From Opitutia bacterium (lineage in GTDB: Bacteria; Verrucomicrobiota; Verrucomicrobiia; Opitutales; Opitutaceae), in NCBI GenBank assembly GCA_947453695.1, contig CANGHW010000023.1, positions 1-52,620 on the forward strand: a stretch of DNA of 52,620 bases, read 5' to 3'. How positions within the stretch are numbered: position 1 is the first letter of the stretch; every line of letters starts with the position of its first letter. Below, in pieces: positions 51,594-52,620 of the stretch. The position numbers were made by a program, and so were the translations under genes. Below the pieces are notes generated by a model. That model did not search any database. It was given only the letters and a program-made list of their open reading frames with translations, and was not told the origin of the DNA.

Positions 51594-52620
51594 TCAGGCA
51601 AACAACGCGGCGATCGGCTTTCCGCCGTCGGTGATCGGGACGGGGCGCGCGGCGCTGACGAGCTCCTTCGCGGGATTGATACCCAGCGCGGCGTAGATCG
51701 TGGCGTGGAAATCGGGCACGGAAACGGGATTCTCCACGGTCTTGTTGGAGAGCGCGTCGGTTGCGCCGTAAGCGCCCCGATGCTTCAATCCACCGCCGGC
51801 GAGGACGAGGCTGAATGCGGCGGATTGGTGGCCGCGACCGCCGCCGCCGTCGAATTGGCCGGGGCGGCCAAACTCGGTGCCAATGGCGATGAGCGTGCGG
51901 TCGAGGAGTTTTTTCTCAGAAAGGTCGGAGATCAGGGCGGAAAGTGCGGTGTCGAGTTCGCGAATGAGAATGTGTTGGTTGAGCTGACCGGCGTTGTGGG
52001 TGTCCCAACCGGCGCCGTTGATGAAATTCAGGTTGTGCGAGACCTCGATGAAGCGGACGCCGGCCTGAACGAGACGGCGCGCGAGGAGACAACGCTGGCC
52101 GAACTCGCCGCCGTAGCGTTGGCGGAGGGAGCCGGGCTCCTGATCGAGTTTGAAATGGCGCACGAAGCCGGGACCGGCGAGGCGGAGGGCCTCGCGCTGG
52201 ACCTCGGCGTAGTCGGCAAGCGCGACATCGCCGGTGGCGCGTTCCTGCAGCGGCCCGAGGAGGCGCTGGCGCTCGGCGGCGCGGGCCGGATCGATGCCCT
52301 CGGGCGGCATGAAGCCGGCAGGGCCGGTCTCGGTGTTGACGAGATAGATGTAGCCGTGTTTCGCGCCGAGAAACCCGGGGCCACGGCTCACACTCGGGTA
52401 GCCGATGAGGAGGTAGGCCGGGACCGCGTCGCTCGCGGCACCACGCTGGTGCGCGATCACCGAACCGAGGGACGGATAGATCGTGCTCCCACTGACGGCA
52501 CGGCCCGTGTGGACAAAGTTAGTCGCGAGCGCGTGCTCGATGCCGAGCTTGTGATTCACCGTGCGCACGGCCGTCACGTGCTCGGCGAGGCGTGCGGTCT
52601 GCGCGAGGTGTTCGGTGAAC
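51594..52620 (-). CDS. DUF1501 protein (partial, N-terminus beyond window)
   Basis: The 3' part of a DUF1501 gene, coding for a secreted sulfatase-like alkaline-phosphatase-superfamily protein, occupies the window end. Seen are [54 protein letters not shown] and [19 protein letters not shown], then the closing [19 protein letters not shown]. The sequence runs without a start codon through 52620 ([14 protein letters not shown] continues upstream). DUF1501 proteins abound in Planctomycetes and Verrucomicrobia, usually beside DUF1553/1549 cytochrome-type genes; none is seen inside this window. Function is not established. Confidence 0.88.
   Translation of the reverse strand, partial: FTEHLAQTARLAEHVTAVRTVNHKLGIEHALATNFVHTGRAVSGSTIYPSLGSVIAHQRGAASDAVPAYLLIGYPSVSRGPGFLGAKHGYIYLVNTETGPAGFMPPEGIDPARAAERQRLLGPLQERATGDVALADYAEVQREALRLAGPGFVRHFKLDQEPGSLRQRYGGEFGQRCLLARRLVQAGVRFIEVSHNLNFINGAGWDTHNAGQLNQHILIRELDTALSALISDLSEKKLLDRTLIAIGTEFGRPGQFDGGGGRGHQSAAFSLVLAGGGLKHRGAYGATDALSNKTVENPVSVPDFHATIYAALGINPAKELVSAARPVPITDGGKPIAALFA

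Noticed and set aside
1..52620. CRISPR arrays, tRNA/rRNA genes, insertion sequences
   Set aside because: No regularly spaced repeats, no tRNA-like or rRNA-like sequence, and no transposase-like reading frame were found by eye.

Overview
This 52.6 kb, GC-rich window looks like chromosomal DNA of a Verrucomicrobiota member, most probably Opitutaceae. The support is a 1,011-residue TonB-dependent receptor with a carboxypeptidase-regulatory-like N-terminus, a DUF1501 protein, many secreted TPR, NHL and propeller-like proteins, weak or absent Shine-Dalgarno sequences, and dense packing with frequent ATGA stop/start overlaps. The assignment is inference from style and gene families, not from a marker gene. 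No gene-free gap exceeds 300 bases, and I saw no rRNA, tRNA, CRISPR array, insertion sequence or phage gene.

Layout. 1-11.8 kb: a secreted thioredoxin-fold protein, ppnP, two prolyl isomerases, an M20 amidohydrolase, a pseudopilin, a three-gene minus-strand group (phosphoesterase, CDP-alcohol phosphatidyltransferase, YgjP-like metallopeptidase), a Y-family DNA polymerase, and two exported peptidases (M28, and a caspase/legumain-like lipoprotein). 11.9-17.9 kb: the rpmH-rnpA-yidD-yidC locus, a YebC-family regulator, metX-metW and a periplasmic rhodanese. 18-20.7 kb: a translationally coupled pair, a TPR-AAA+ ATPase and a TPR membrane protein. 20.7-27.2 kb: prmB coupled to a site-2-protease homologue that has lost its catalytic motifs, a TPR protein, fdhD, a radical SAM protein, an SRAP (YedK/HMCES-type) protein and an LptF/LptG-type permease.

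27.2-35.3 kb holds a six-gene lipid A L-Ara4N operon (arnT-B-C-A(N)-A(C)-D, minus strand) with ArnA split into two proteins. Upstream lies a 12-helix MFS-like gene broken at a G6 run and bracketed by 22-bp near-identical direct repeats. 35.3-41.8 kb: holA, a degenerate class III cyclase-domain protein of unusual composition, purB, a secreted propeller-like protein and a DUF485-ActP acetate-type symporter pair. 41.9-45.5 kb: an NHL-repeat protein, then a TetR regulator divergent from a four-gene redox cassette (PPOX flavoprotein, HPP membrane protein, DsrE-like, glutaredoxin) with two 20-bp palindromic operators between them. 45.6-52.6 kb: a sensor kinase with a periplasmic sensor of repeated OB-like units, its NarL-type regulator, the TonB-dependent receptor, and a DUF1501 protein cut by the window end.

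The items most worth following are the inactive site-2 protease, the TPR-AAA+/TPR-membrane pair, the direct-repeat-flanked broken transporter next to the arn operon, the TetR double-operator cassette, and the degenerate cyclase.
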